A stretch of DNA of 64,000 nucleotides, taken from the NCBI RefSeq assembly GCF_014193675.1, contig NZ_BLXZ01000003.1, positions 1 through 64,000 of the forward strand. Direction: 5' to 3'. This document shows, one piece after another, positions 50,225 to 58,976 of this stretch (its first letter is position 1; each line of letters starts with the position of its first letter). Origin of the DNA: Geomonas limicola (GTDB taxonomy: Bacteria > Desulfobacterota > Desulfuromonadia > Geobacterales > Geobacteraceae). The translations under genes were made by a program, and so were the position numbers. Below the pieces are notes generated by a model. That model was not told where the DNA came from. It ran no database searches and saw only the letters and a list, made by a program, of their open reading frames with translations.

Positions 50225-50770
50225 CTAGTAATAAAACGTGGGCGGCGTCACGACCCAGAGGATCTGCGCCGCACCCTTACCGATGTTCTTCACCGTGTGC
50301 GTGCGGTCCGAGGTAAAGTAGAAGCACTCCCCCTTCTCGACCGTGTAGAGCTTGTCGTCCAACTTCAACTGCACCTTTCCCGAGATGACGTAGCCGAACT
50401 CCTCACCCTCGTGGATGGGCTGCTCGTCCATCTCCCCGCCGGGCTCCAGGGTCACCAGCACCGGATCCATGTCGCGGTTCTGGGCACCGGGGACCAGGAG
50501 CTCGACCTTGACCGAATCGCCGTCGTCGGTTGCCTGCACCCGGGCCTCTTTGCCGTACACGCACTCCTGGTCCGGCTCCTCGCTGAAGAACTCCTGCATG
50601 CTGATGCCGAAGACGTCGATGATGTCCTTCAGCGTCGCGATGGAGGGCGACGTGGCGTCGTTTTCCAGCTGGGATATGAACCCCTTGGTCAGGTCGGCGC
50701 GACTTGCGAGCTCCTCCTGAGTGAGCGAGTTAGCCATCCTGAGCCGTTTCAGCCTCTCACCGATTTTCAA
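50225..50770 (-). CDS. XRE-family regulator with C-terminal cupin (PuuR-like)
   Basis: 182 residues from TTG 50770. Helix-turn-helix at about 5-60 (LKRLRMANSLTQEELASRAD, LTKGFISQLENDATSPSIAT), cupin at about 105-175 (HEGEEFGYVISGKVQLKLDD, GECFYFTSDRTHTVKNIGKG). The longer frame from ATG 50842 would begin inside the -35 box of the promoter found here, so the TTG, preceded by GGGGGT, is the better start. Founding gene of the polyamine operon and likely its polyamine-sensing repressor; a repeated operator-like sequence surrounds its promoter. Confidence 0.85.
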   Translation of the reverse strand: MKIGERLKRLRMANSLTQEELASRADLTKGFISQLENDATSPSIATLKDIIDVFGISMQEFFSEEPDQECVYGKEARVQATDDGDSVKVELLVPGAQNRDMDPVLVTLEPGGEMDEQPIHEGEEFGYVISGKVQLKLDDKLYTVEKGECFYFTSDRTHTVKNIGKGAAQILWVVTPPTFYY

Positions 50771-50782
50771 ACAGACCCCCGA

Positions 50783-50799
50783 GTTTAGTAACAGTAAAC
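50783..50799. promoter_or_regulatory. Operator-like palindrome GTTTAGTAACAGTAAAC
   Basis: Arms GTTTA / TAAAC, lying between the likely transcription start and the TTG start of the XRE-cupin gene. A near copy is at 50849. Confidence 0.6.
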
Positions 50800-50814
50800 A
50801 AGTTGTATTTTCGC

Positions 50815-50842
50815 AATCTAGCATTTCCCCCAATTTTGTCAA
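50815..50842 (-). promoter_or_regulatory. Sigma-70 promoter of the polyamine operon
   Basis: Minus strand TTGACA (50842-50837), 16-base spacer, TAGATT (50820-50815). Start of transcription near 50807, upstream of TTG 50770. Confidence 0.75.
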
Positions 50843-50848
50843 CGAAAA

Positions 50849-50865
50849 GTTTAGTAATGGTATAC
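50849..50865. promoter_or_regulatory. Second operator-like copy GTTTAGTAATGGTATAC
   Basis: Matches the site at 50783 in 14 of 17 bases, 66 bases away, just upstream of the -35 box. Confidence 0.55.
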
Positions 50866-50870
50866 TTTCT

Positions 50871-51270
50871 GTTTATTGTTAATTGCGGTTCATCTTTTTG
50901 CCGGTGACTTCGTATTGCATTTCAGGATGTTAAACAGGTACCATAAAAGGCGATGCAGGAAACGATACTGTAAACAGCATCCACCCTGCGAGCCTCGAAA
51001 CAGAGTTTCGAGAGGACCCGACAGCACTGTTGCGGCGCGCGCGATTTGGACCTAATTTGCGCGTGATTTGGTACTGAGCTTTTTCACAAAAAGAGGCGGG
51101 TCCAACCAGGTTGAAGCCTCGTTGAATCCGCCTTAAATGCCCTACACCATTGATAATGATTATCGTTATACTTTGCCTTTTTCTAGCCCTTTTGAAAGGC
51201 GATCCCGCTGAGGCTTTCGACATTGACCATCAGCAAGGTTTTTCGACTCTGAACTGGTACAGCTACGCCA
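50871..51270. other. Intergenic boundary between host genes and prophage
   Basis: 400 bases without a supported gene. A 97-codon frame at 50930-51223 (minus) reads across the Fur box and is not convincing. Contains a hairpin CTCGAAACAGAGTTTCGAG (50992-51010) and the Fur box. A phage end is expected here but I cannot define terminal repeats. Confidence 0.4.
51152..51170. promoter_or_regulatory. Fur box
   Basis: GATAATGATTATCGTTATA matches the consensus GATAATGATAATCATTATC in 16 of 19 positions. No iron-related gene is next to it on either side. Confidence 0.75.
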
Positions 51271-52035
51271 TTAGGCCCACGTCTTTATGACCATCTCACG
51301 GCTCTTATTGCTTTTCCCTCCTCCGCCCACCGTGTAGCTGATCTCCACCTCCCTCGTATCAAAGCCGGCGAAGACTTCCTTCATGACCGGATGGTTGTTG
51401 ATGGTGAGGATGGCCTTGCCTTTCATGGTCCGCATCAGCTCGGCCATCCGCTGGTACTGCTCGATGCCGAAGGGGACGCCGTAGCCCTCGACCTTCCAGT
51501 AGGGCGGATCGAGAAAGAACAGGGTGCCTGGACGGTCGTACTTACCTATGCATTTTTCCCAGTCAAGGTTCTCGATGTAGCAGCGGGCCAGCCGCATGTG
51601 GGCTTGGCTCAGATCTTCCTCGATCCTGGTCAGGTTGAGTCGGGGCGGGCTGGCGGTCGCGGTGCCGAAGGTGCGCCGGGCAACCTTGCCGCCGAAGGCC
51701 ATCTTCTGCAGGTAGAAGAACCTCGCGGCCCGCTGGATCTCGGTCAAGGTGGTAGGCGGCGTATCGGTCATCCACTCGAACATCTGCCGGGAGACCAGCG
51801 CCCACTTGTACTGCCGGATGAACTCCTCCAGGTGGTGCTGCAGCACCCGGTAGAGCGCTACCAACTCACTGCTGAAATCGTTGAGCACCTCGACCTTCGA
51901 AGGCTCCTTCAGAAAGAACAGCGCCGCGCCACCGCAAAACGGTTCGCAGTAGCAGGTATGTTTCGGGAACATCGGAAGAATCTCTTTGGCAAGCCTGCGC
52001 TTGCCGCCGATCCAGGGTATTACGGGTTGAAACAT
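51271..52035 (-). CDS. D12-class DNA adenine methyltransferase
   Basis: 254 residues. SAM motif FQPVIPWIGGKRRLAKEI (2-19), PFCGGAALFFL (about 32-42), catalytic FLDPPYW (about 173-179) and FYLQKMAFGGK. This matches Dam-type N6-adenine enzymes; the recognition site cannot be read. At the end of the phage late region it resembles a modification gene (the role Mom has in Mu), protecting phage DNA. Confidence 0.9.
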   Translation of the reverse strand: MFQPVIPWIGGKRRLAKEILPMFPKHTCYCEPFCGGAALFFLKEPSKVEVLNDFSSELVALYRVLQHHLEEFIRQYKWALVSRQMFEWMTDTPPTTLTEIQRAARFFYLQKMAFGGKVARRTFGTATASPPRLNLTRIEEDLSQAHMRLARCYIENLDWEKCIGKYDRPGTLFFLDPPYWKVEGYGVPFGIEQYQRMAELMRTMKGKAILTINNHPVMKEVFAGFDTREVEISYTVGGGGKSNKSREMVIKTWA

Positions 52036-52146
52036 CGTGAGCCACTCCTTGTATTTTCGGGGTTGGATGTGGTAGGCTCCCCCCGCTCTGATCAGGGTGA
52101 GAAGCCTCGGTCTGGCTCACAGGGCACATCTGTGGGTTGGATGGCT

Positions 52147-52168
52147 GGGCCGTGCTCCAACACGGCCC
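52147..52168 (-). terminator. Hairpin after the tail fibre gene
   Basis: Stem GGGCCGTG / CACGGCCC with six-base loop, no T run; the surrounding 52036-52192 has no gene. Confidence 0.45.
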
Positions 52169-52192
52169 GGTCGCTTCTCTTAATCAGTACTC

Positions 52193-53926
52193 TTAGTTGT
52201 CGACGAACACTTCAGCGGTCACTGTCATTGCACCATAAGCGCCAAGCGGAGTACCACGCTTGTTGTAGACGGTCACAGTCACGGTATCGTTAGCGGTCAC
52301 GTTAGCGGATACAAGCACGCCTGCCGGCAGCTGGTAACCAGCGTTAGCTATAGCAACACCTTCCCCAGGAACTGCGCCAGTCACGGTTACGGTCGTCGAT
52401 GCAAAAGCACCATCGGCGAGCGCGCCCCAGTCCTTCGTAGTAGTACCCACGAGATGCTTTTTTAAGTAAGCCCCTGCCCCGCCAAAACGAACCCCGAATT
52501 TGTCGATGGCAAAAATCTCGGAGACAGTACCCGAATAGTTTACGTAGTACTTCACCCCGCCGTTGATGCCATAGGCCTGGGCAAACAGCTTGGTTGTGGC
52601 GGCGGAGCCACACGACCACCCGGCAGGATCGAATGCCTTGCCGGACAGGCTGACTATCGTGCTGGAAACCGAGTCGGCGATAACTCCATACGGAGAGGTG
52701 TACAGCGGAGACGTGGGGAACGGATTCCTGATGTCGAAATTCCCGTCTCTGAGATAGATATGCTTGTTCCCGGAACCGGCATTGTCGAAATGAGGATTCA
52801 GAATTGTCATAGCCTCTATCACTGACGAATCCAAGCTTGTAGCTACCAGCTGGTAATAGCCGGACCCGGATCTGCCATTGTTGTTAGCCTCAAGCCACGG
52901 ATTGATCATGCTGAAATTAATCAGCTCAGAGCTGAGCGCCTTTTCGACTAAAACCCCCTCCTTGCCGTTCAGCTCGAATATGTCGTTGGTGCTGCTGATA
53001 CTGTCACCGCCTTTTACGATGAGCCCCTGTTCTACGTTCATGTCGAACCGGTTAGCGTCGAAAGAGGTTGTGGTATTCAGCAGCGGAGTCCTTTCTACGA
53101 TTGCCCCCACCTGGTTTTGAAAAAACTCGTTTTTGTGGATTTTGCTGCCAGCAGAAAGAACAACCGAAAGTCCCGAAGTCGTGAATTTCTGGATGAAGTT
53201 GTTTTCTATCAAAGCATTGCCTGTCTTCAAGGTGCCGGTGGCACTGCCAAGTTTTATACCGACGTGCCCGAGGTTATTCCCGTCCAGGGTGAGGTTCCTA
53301 ACCACTACGCCTTGGGTAGTGGTCCCCGATCCGTCGTTGATATCGATGGCCGCCCCGCTCCCGGAATAGATTATCCTGCTGCCGCTCGCGTTGTACATCT
53401 CATTGGCGCGCCCGTTCCCCTCCAGGATCATGGTGCCAAGCAGGGTGATGCTGCTGGTCCCGATATCGTAGTTGCCAATGGGCACACTGATCTTACCGTA
53501 GCCTTGAGCCTTCATCATGTTGACTGCTTTCAGTAAAGCGGCTCCTCGCGCGGCGTCTGACGAGTCCCCCCACCACTGGGGGTACGCAGAAGTCAGGCCG
53601 GTGACCGTCCCGGCCCCTCCAAAAATCTGGTAGGACCCGGCGTCCACTGACGAACTGACGAAGGAAAGTTGTTTCCCTGTAGCAACGTCGATGCGCCCGC
53701 CGAAGACGACATGAATACGGCGGCCGGAGACGGTTTTGTTATTTATCGGCATGACAGTACTCACCGTCACGGTCTTACCGGAGGTGAGCGGAGAGGCGAG
53801 GCAGGTCGACAGGTTCTTGAAGCCGGAAGCGTCAACGCCCCACGGGCCGCTGGTTGAAGTGGGCGCTGCGTGAACAGGTAGCGCGAAAAGCAACAAGAAA
53901 AACAGGGCCGATAATGCTTTCATCAT
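52193..53926 (-). CDS. Beta-helix tail fibre/tailspike-like protein with signal peptide
   Basis: 577 residues. N-terminus MMKALSALFFLLLFALPVHA is a clear Sec signal peptide, which is unusual for a tail fibre. Residues about 120-350 show right-handed beta-helix repeats (YPQWWGDSSDAARGAALLKA, VVRNLTLDGNNLGHVGIKLG, IENNFIQKF, HKNEFFQNQVGA). C-terminus (VTANDTVTVTVYNKRGTPLG) is a beta domain that may mediate trimerisation. Position between fibre and methylase suggests a receptor-binding or polysaccharide-acting part; a host surface protein picked up by the phage is the alternative. Confidence 0.75.
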   Translation of the reverse strand: MMKALSALFFLLLFALPVHAAPTSTSGPWGVDASGFKNLSTCLASPLTSGKTVTVSTVMPINNKTVSGRRIHVVFGGRIDVATGKQLSFVSSSVDAGSYQIFGGAGTVTGLTSAYPQWWGDSSDAARGAALLKAVNMMKAQGYGKISVPIGNYDIGTSSITLLGTMILEGNGRANEMYNASGSRIIYSGSGAAIDINDGSGTTTQGVVVRNLTLDGNNLGHVGIKLGSATGTLKTGNALIENNFIQKFTTSGLSVVLSAGSKIHKNEFFQNQVGAIVERTPLLNTTTSFDANRFDMNVEQGLIVKGGDSISSTNDIFELNGKEGVLVEKALSSELINFSMINPWLEANNNGRSGSGYYQLVATSLDSSVIEAMTILNPHFDNAGSGNKHIYLRDGNFDIRNPFPTSPLYTSPYGVIADSVSSTIVSLSGKAFDPAGWSCGSAATTKLFAQAYGINGGVKYYVNYSGTVSEIFAIDKFGVRFGGAGAYLKKHLVGTTTKDWGALADGAFASTTVTVTGAVPGEGVAIANAGYQLPAGVLVSANVTANDTVTVTVYNKRGTPLGAYGAMTVTAEVFVDN

Positions 53927-53937
53927 AATTTACTCTC

Positions 53938-54336
53938 CTAAATGGTCTGCCAGTTGGTGCCGTCTTTAACGATCTCGCAGCGGTCTCCGGGCGCGAGGGT
54001 CAGGACCAAATCGCCGTCGATGGTTTTAGCATCGCTGGCATCTATCTCAGCTGTGCCTTGTCCGATGTTCTTGACCTTGAACCTCTTCAAAGCACCGACC
54101 GTTGCATAGGCGGGGATGTGGTAGCGCACGGTTATCCCTTCCGCCGGATTGGCAAAAAGTATCCCATGCGTCTCATCCAGCGCGGCCTCAACGTCGGAAG
54201 TCAGAATGCTCCCACCCCTGCTGATAACCTCCTCCTGTAAGGCGTTGAGCCATACGGCTGTCACCTTGGTCCCTTTTTGCCCCGCAGCCGAATTTCCTTC
54301 ATGGAAAAGCCCGTCAACTGAATCTATCCTTTCCAT
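53938..54336 (-). CDS. Phage tail fibre-associated protein
   Basis: 132 residues, MERIDSVDGLFHEGNSAAGQ then KGTKVTAVWLNALQEEVISR, a pattern found at the N-terminus of many phage tail fibres. The rest is a small beta domain (KVKNIGQGTAEIDASDAKTI). Probably links fibre to baseplate. It overlaps neither neighbour; 11 bases before the beta-helix gene. I know this pattern without a named reference protein. Confidence 0.75.
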   Translation of the reverse strand: MERIDSVDGLFHEGNSAAGQKGTKVTAVWLNALQEEVISRGGSILTSDVEAALDETHGILFANPAEGITVRYHIPAYATVGALKRFKVKNIGQGTAEIDASDAKTIDGDLVLTLAPGDRCEIVKDGTNWQTI

Positions 54337-54345
54337 CTAGCCCCC

Positions 54346-54891
54346 TTATGCCTCTATCAGCTCAACAAACGTGTCGGCCGGTTTAAGGTCCTCGAAAATT
54401 TGCCGCATGGTGTCGGCAAAGGAATAGCTCAGATACTCACCGGCAGCACCTTCTCCTGCACGAAACACGTTGGCCCCACCCTCAGAGTAGTAGACCCGCC
54501 AGCACCAGTCGGACCCGTCATCTCCTACCTCATCACCCGCCCCGCTCCAGCCGACCATGAACGGGTGCAGCTCCTCGATGACGACGTCATATCCCAGAGC
54601 GGCCCCAAGCTGGATGAAGTAGTTGCGGTCCAGCCGGCCAAGCTCGCTCATCTTTTGTTTGACACGCGCCTTCCGCATCTGCAGCGAGTCGTCAAAGAAA
54701 GGTGCCGTGCCGTAGTTGCGCTCCCACGACTCCAGCAGCTCATAGGCGCCATCGGGAAACTGCTCGGTCAGCAGGATCTCGGCACGGTCGCCTGCTCGGT
54801 CCATAAGCGCGCCTTCAGTTGCGATATCCAGCTCATGGGTCGCCCCTAGGTCAACCGGGATCAACAGCTTGAGAGCGTCCTTATGTGACAT
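54346..54891 (-). CDS. Baseplate/tail protein, DUF2313 (Mu gp48-like)
   Basis: 181 residues. Pattern ELLESWERNYG near 52-62 with LPxRxxVxQK-like RKARVKQKMSELG, then FIQLGAALGYDVVIEELHPF is typical of DUF2313 (YmfQ), as is the C-terminal LKPADTFVEL. Overlaps the gp47-like gene by 11 bases. Confidence 0.85.
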   Translation of the reverse strand: MSHKDALKLLIPVDLGATHELDIATEGALMDRAGDRAEILLTEQFPDGAYELLESWERNYGTAPFFDDSLQMRKARVKQKMSELGRLDRNYFIQLGAALGYDVVIEELHPFMVGWSGAGDEVGDDGSDWCWRVYYSEGGANVFRAGEGAAGEYLSYSFADTMRQIFEDLKPADTFVELIEA

Positions 54892-55654
54892 TGATGGCTC
54901 CGGGCCGGATGGTCTGCATGGTCGCCGGGACTACGTTTACTGCCGGACTGGCCACAACGTAGTCCTCTGCTCCGTTGAGAATAGCGATGTTGCCAAGCTG
55001 GCTGCGATACAGCGGCTGACCAGGTGCAAATCCGCTGAGGTAGCTCGCGACATCAAGGGCGGCCTGAACCGCGTTATAGTTCGGCCCCGATCCTGTCATG
55101 ATCACGTCCTGGGGCAGGATCTCCGGCGCCAAAACGCGCAGGTATTTGGCGGTTACCGGCCGCTGGTCCTCGACGTAGGCGCGGACCTCGGCAATGAGAT
55201 CAGCGCTCGGTACTTCGCTCCCGGTCGAGATATCAGCCACAATCACCAAGTCGACCGAGCCGGGGCCTTGTGCCAGCGGGATGCAGTAGGCCGACTTTAC
55301 GTTGGTGATCGACAGCGCCCACTTGACGTAGTCGTACTTGTTGCCACCCGCTGGCGGTCTACGGATGTAGTCAAGGAGCCGGGCAAGGAGATCGGCGTCG
55401 CTTTCACCGGTCCTACGGTTGATGCCGCGCACCCAGGCGTGATGCTCCAAGGCCTCGACGTCGGCGGTATCCGGGAAGGCCTGACGGGCAATCCACCCCT
55501 GGTACTTGTAGAGGCCCCAGAGCGAGGAGGCGAGAGCCGCACTCCTGATGAAAATCAGCGAGCCTTTCGAGGAATCGGCCTCCGGGAACTGGTTTTTGAA
55601 GTCCGTTAAAATGGCGTTGAACAGCTCGTCAAATGTCTTCTCGAAAGGGTTCAC
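54881..55654 (-). CDS. Baseplate J-like protein (Mu gp47-like)
   Basis: 257 residues. Baseplate_J motifs: PEADSSKGSLIFIRSAALAS, GWIARQAFPDTADVEALEHH AWVRG, RTGESDADLLARLLDYIRRP and GPGSVDLVIVAD. Forms the wedge of the contractile tail baseplate. Shorter than Mu gp47 (about 360) so possibly a compact form. Overlaps gp46-like gene by four bases. Confidence 0.88.
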   Translation of the reverse strand: MNPFEKTFDELFNAILTDFKNQFPEADSSKGSLIFIRSAALASSLWGLYKYQGWIARQAFPDTADVEALEHHAWVRGINRRTGESDADLLARLLDYIRRPPAGGNKYDYVKWALSITNVKSAYCIPLAQGPGSVDLVIVADISTGSEVPSADLIAEVRAYVEDQRPVTAKYLRVLAPEILPQDVIMTGSGPNYNAVQAALDVASYLSGFAPGQPLYRSQLGNIAILNGAEDYVVASPAVNVVPATMQTIRPGAINVT

Positions 55655-56010
55655 ACCACCTCCATGAATTTTTCAAAGGTGACGGTTCTTCCGTCTGCCT
55701 GGGTTGCTAGGACCAGCATCTTCAACCGGTTCAAGTCCTGGCTACGATCCCGCTCGGTCGAGACCTCGATGGTTTTTGCCCGGCCGTTATCAATGATCCA
55801 CTGCAGCGCCTGCTCGCAGTCGCCCTTGACCAGGCGTGCTGTTGCCTCGGTGTTCTTCAGGCGCCCCCGGTCTTTCAAGCCGAAGGACGGATCCAACCAC
55901 CAGCTGCCCTGCTTGATCGACAGGCTCAGGTAGATGTTGTTGAAGATGTCCCGGCTCTTGTCGAAGGTCATGTCGGCAGTGCCGCTCTTCATTGCGATGG
56001 CGAAATCCAT
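55651..56010 (-). CDS. Phage GP46-family baseplate protein
   Basis: 119 residues. QGSWWLDPSFG then LKNTEATARLVKGDCEQALQ and WIIDNGRAKTIEVS are the Gp46 signature. Wedge component in the Mu baseplate. Overlaps gp45 by one base. Confidence 0.85.
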   Translation of the reverse strand: MDFAIAMKSGTADMTFDKSRDIFNNIYLSLSIKQGSWWLDPSFGLKDRGRLKNTEATARLVKGDCEQALQWIIDNGRAKTIEVSTERDRSQDLNRLKMLVLATQADGRTVTFEKFMEVV

Positions 56011-56609
56011 TACATCTCCTGGTTCGGCGGGTCGGTCATACCGCCACCGGTACCGTGCTCTACATGGTCGTGCTCGTTGAAAACGCCGCGCATCTCCTGC
56101 ATGGTCCCGTTCGGATCGGCGACCGAGGTTGCGGAAGAAAGAGCGCCCGCCACCTGAGCCGCCCCGGCTACAGTAAGATCTCCGGTCAGCTCCAGGAGCG
56201 GCGTATCCATGGTCACCTTGGTGCTGGCTACCACGGTCAGCTGCGGGGTGGTAATGGTGGCGCTGGTTGACGCGAAAATCTCGGCCTCCTTGCAGCTCGC
56301 GATCAGCTTCTCGGTCGCCACCACCTCGATGATGCCTTCCCGCTTCAAATGAACCTTTTGCCCCTGGTCGTCGTAGATGGCGAGTTCTCCCTCCTCCAGG
56401 CCGATCCGGTAGCGGCGGTCGTCGGAGGCGATGGCAATGAAGTGGTTCCCCTGCCGGATGAAGATGACCTCGGAGCCAGCAAGAGGCCGGCTGGTGAACC
56501 CGTAGTGCTGAAACAGTTCGCGGTTGTCGATGGCACCGTCACCCCAGACCGACGCGGACACGCGCTGAATCACACCCTGCATCACACTCTTGACTATGCC
56601 CCGGATCAT
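56010..56609 (-). CDS. Baseplate spike protein (Mu gp45 / P2 gpV-like)
   Basis: 199 residues. OB-like N-terminal region (QHYGFTSRPLAGSEVIFIRQ GN), then repeating beta-strand segments (LTVVASTKVTMDTPLLELTG DLTVAGAAQVAG), and C-terminal HEHDH-like EHDHVEHGTGG at about 180-190. The HxH pair is a metal site at the spike apex in P2/Mu-type spikes. Punctures the outer membrane on contraction. Confidence 0.88.
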   Translation of the reverse strand: MIRGIVKSVMQGVIQRVSASVWGDGAIDNRELFQHYGFTSRPLAGSEVIFIRQGNHFIAIASDDRRYRIGLEEGELAIYDDQGQKVHLKREGIIEVVATEKLIASCKEAEIFASTSATITTPQLTVVASTKVTMDTPLLELTGDLTVAGAAQVAGALSSATSVADPNGTMQEMRGVFNEHDHVEHGTGGGMTDPPNQEM

Positions 56610-57676
56610 ACGGCCACCAGGCCCGGCGGGCCGAGCTTCAGCAGAGTCGTGGACCCTTGCTTGCTGCGCTTGAAGGTCCGACCAAACAGCAGGTAAATAC
56701 CGTCCTTGTCGAGGCGTTCATCTTTTACCCTGACCAGCTCGTTAATCTTGAAGTTCTGGCCGTTCTGGCTGTGGCCCGACGCCGTGTACGAGAGCTGGAA
56801 ACCTTCGTGCCGCTGCTTCTCCATTAGCAAGCGAGCGTGCAGGTTGGGCGTCTGGCTGTCGTTGTTGATCTTGGTGACAAACGGCTTGTAGAAGGGAAAG
56901 TCCGCATCGACGACCGGCTTTGATCTGACGTTCACCTTGCCCGCATCTAGTCCCATGTCGTCATGCCCTTGGACCTGACTCACCACCGTGATCTTCGAGT
57001 AGCGCCGAGAAATGTCGTCCACCTCATCACCGGACTCGACGTTGTTCCCCTGGCCGTCGATCCTGTTGGTGATGGTGAAGGCCGGCTCGCCCTTGGCCTT
57101 CGGCCTGCCAAATACCAGCGTGCCATCCGGCATGGAAAAGAGCATGAGCCCACGGCTGGCAGCATAGATGGAGAGCACCTCAAAAACGGTCATCCCCGGC
57201 TCGATCATGGAGAGCTTCTGCGGCGTATCCAGGAAGGCGGTAAGCGGGTTGTCGGCGGTCTTTTTCTTCCCCTTGAGCTTGCCGACCACGTTCTCCTGGT
57301 AGACGATCTGCTTTCGGCTGATGTATGGCACCGTCGCCAGAAGCATCTTGGCGAGCTGCTTGACCGTCTTGCCTTGCACCGTGATGAACTTCTCGGCGTA
57401 GCTGTCCACTACCAGCCCCATGAGGTCGCGGCCTTCGACTACCAGGGTGCTCCCGTCTTTGGTCCATCCCTTGCGGGTGACGTCGACGACCCCGGTCAGC
57501 TCCAGGACGCCATTCACGTACAGCTCGCAACGGTCGCCGCGTGTAATCCGGGTTTCCGGCTTGGCCAGCTCTAGGGTGAACTTGTCGGCGGCCTGGTAGA
57601 GATCCGCCTCGACCTCGTAGGAGAGAAAGTTCTCGATGCGCCGGCCGGCTATCTGCAGGGCGACCTGGTCAGACAT
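56606..57676 (-). CDS. Tail/baseplate hub protein (Mu gp44-like, late control D family)
   Basis: 356 residues. GRRIENFLSYEVEADLYQAA DKFTLEL, GVVDVTRKGWTKDGSTLVVE GRDLMGLVVDSYAE and the late GIYLLFGRTFKRS match gp44-type hubs. Holds spike to tail tube. Overlaps gp43 by eight bases and gp45 by four. Confidence 0.87.
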   Translation of the reverse strand: MSDQVALQIAGRRIENFLSYEVEADLYQAADKFTLELAKPETRITRGDRCELYVNGVLELTGVVDVTRKGWTKDGSTLVVEGRDLMGLVVDSYAEKFITVQGKTVKQLAKMLLATVPYISRKQIVYQENVVGKLKGKKKTADNPLTAFLDTPQKLSMIEPGMTVFEVLSIYAASRGLMLFSMPDGTLVFGRPKAKGEPAFTITNRIDGQGNNVESGDEVDDISRRYSKITVVSQVQGHDDMGLDAGKVNVRSKPVVDADFPFYKPFVTKINNDSQTPNLHARLLMEKQRHEGFQLSYTASGHSQNGQNFKINELVRVKDERLDKDGIYLLFGRTFKRSKQGSTTLLKLGPPGLVAV

Positions 57677-58976
57677 AAATCTGGATCTCCCCCGAGGTGA
57701 AGCTAGGGTTTTTGATGCCCTCGTTGATGCTCAGCAGCCGGTCGGACATGTTGTAGGGCAACCCGTACTTGAGGCAGACCAGGTGCAGCGGCATGGTATT
57801 GTCCAGGACGATGGTGACGATCCGGTCGCGCTCCAGCTTCACGGTGTTGACGTGCTCCAGGAGGCTTCGCGCCATCGTTTTCAGGCTCTGCATACCCCTC
57901 GCCTGATCCACCGCTTCCTGGATCAGCTCGCGGGTATCGGCCAGCGACGACTCCAACTCGCGCACGTTAAGCACCGGCTCAGTTGCGGCGGACCCGACAT
58001 AGCGGCCGTTGGTGTCAAAGCTCGTCACCTTTTCCGAGCGCCGAACCTGCTGGCGCTTGCGCTCATCGGCGTTGTAGACGTAGGCGGCTTCCAGAGACAT
58101 GCGCTGGGCGCAGGCAATCTGGAGGTGCTTGATGAAGATGGCGCGGGCCTTCTCTCCCTGCTTGGATCTACTGCTGGAGAACAGCTTGAACTTGTTGATC
58201 AGGTTCTTGAACGCGAGTTTCAGGCTGTTCATGAACCGGGCGGGAAAGTTCTTGATCGCCTGGTAGGCCTGCGCTACGGCCTCCACCACTCGGGCAATGA
58301 CACCGACCACCCGGCCGGGGAGGTTGACCGCGTAATTCACCGTCGCTACCACCGAGCTGGCGGTCTGAATCACCTCGCCCGCAATGCCGGTTGCCAAGCC
58401 GATGTACCCGTCGATCTCCCTAGCCATCTCGCGGGCCGCCGCTGTAGCGCCCTTCACCTGCTCCAAAATGGTCAGGTTCGGGTCGAGGTCCATGGTGACG
58501 TCCAGTTCGCCGGCAAAGTCCTCGGCCGCTTCGTTTTGCTGCTCATCCTGACCGTCGAGGAAAGCCTCCTCGGTGGCAGCTTCCACGTCCTCATACTCGA
58601 TGTCTTCGATGGTGCCGCGCAGGTTTTCGACAAAGGAGATGTCGACCTCCGCCATCATCTCGCGGTCATCGTGCCGGACCGTCACCCGCTCGGCCATGCC
58701 GTTCATGCTGCCGTACACCGGATGCACCAGTTCGGAGAGCACCTGGTTGGCAAGATGGTTGACCAGCTTCACATGGTCGGCATAGGTCTGGTGGTCGCCG
58801 TGATCCCAGAAGTAACAGCGGATATTGACAGTCCTGGCTTTCTGGCCCATGTCCTCCAGGAGCGCACCGTCCTTGTTGGGTATCTCGTGCTTGGCGACTG
58901 CCTTCTCAAAGGTGTCGTCGAGGGTTTCGATCTCAAGGGCAATGCCGTCAAGTTGTGCCGGATAGAGCTCTTGCAT
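57669..58976 (-). CDS. DNA circularization/tail protein (Mu gp43-like)
   Basis: 435 residues. N-terminal PAQLDGIALEIETLDDTFEK AVAKHEIPNKDGALLEDMG and RCYFWDHGDHQTYADH fit the Mu gp43 N-terminal domain (often called DNA circularisation protein, though its place in the tail is a baseplate protein). C-terminus LVCLKYG...NPSFTSGEIQIYV looks LysM-like. Start overlaps the tape measure stop. Confidence 0.85.
   Translation of the reverse strand: MQELYPAQLDGIALEIETLDDTFEKAVAKHEIPNKDGALLEDMGQKARTVNIRCYFWDHGDHQTYADHVKLVNHLANQVLSELVHPVYGSMNGMAERVTVRHDDREMMAEVDISFVENLRGTIEDIEYEDVEAATEEAFLDGQDEQQNEAAEDFAGELDVTMDLDPNLTILEQVKGATAAAREMAREIDGYIGLATGIAGEVIQTASSVVATVNYAVNLPGRVVGVIARVVEAVAQAYQAIKNFPARFMNSLKLAFKNLINKFKLFSSSRSKQGEKARAIFIKHLQIACAQRMSLEAAYVYNADERKRQQVRRSEKVTSFDTNGRYVGSAATEPVLNVRELESSLADTRELIQEAVDQARGMQSLKTMARSLLEHVNTVKLERDRIVTIVLDNTMPLHLVCLKYGLPYNMSDRLLSINEGIKNPSFTSGEIQIYV

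Noticed and set aside
50930..51223. 97-codon frame over the Fur box
   Set aside because: No recognisable protein, no ribosome site, and would place the Fur box inside a gene.
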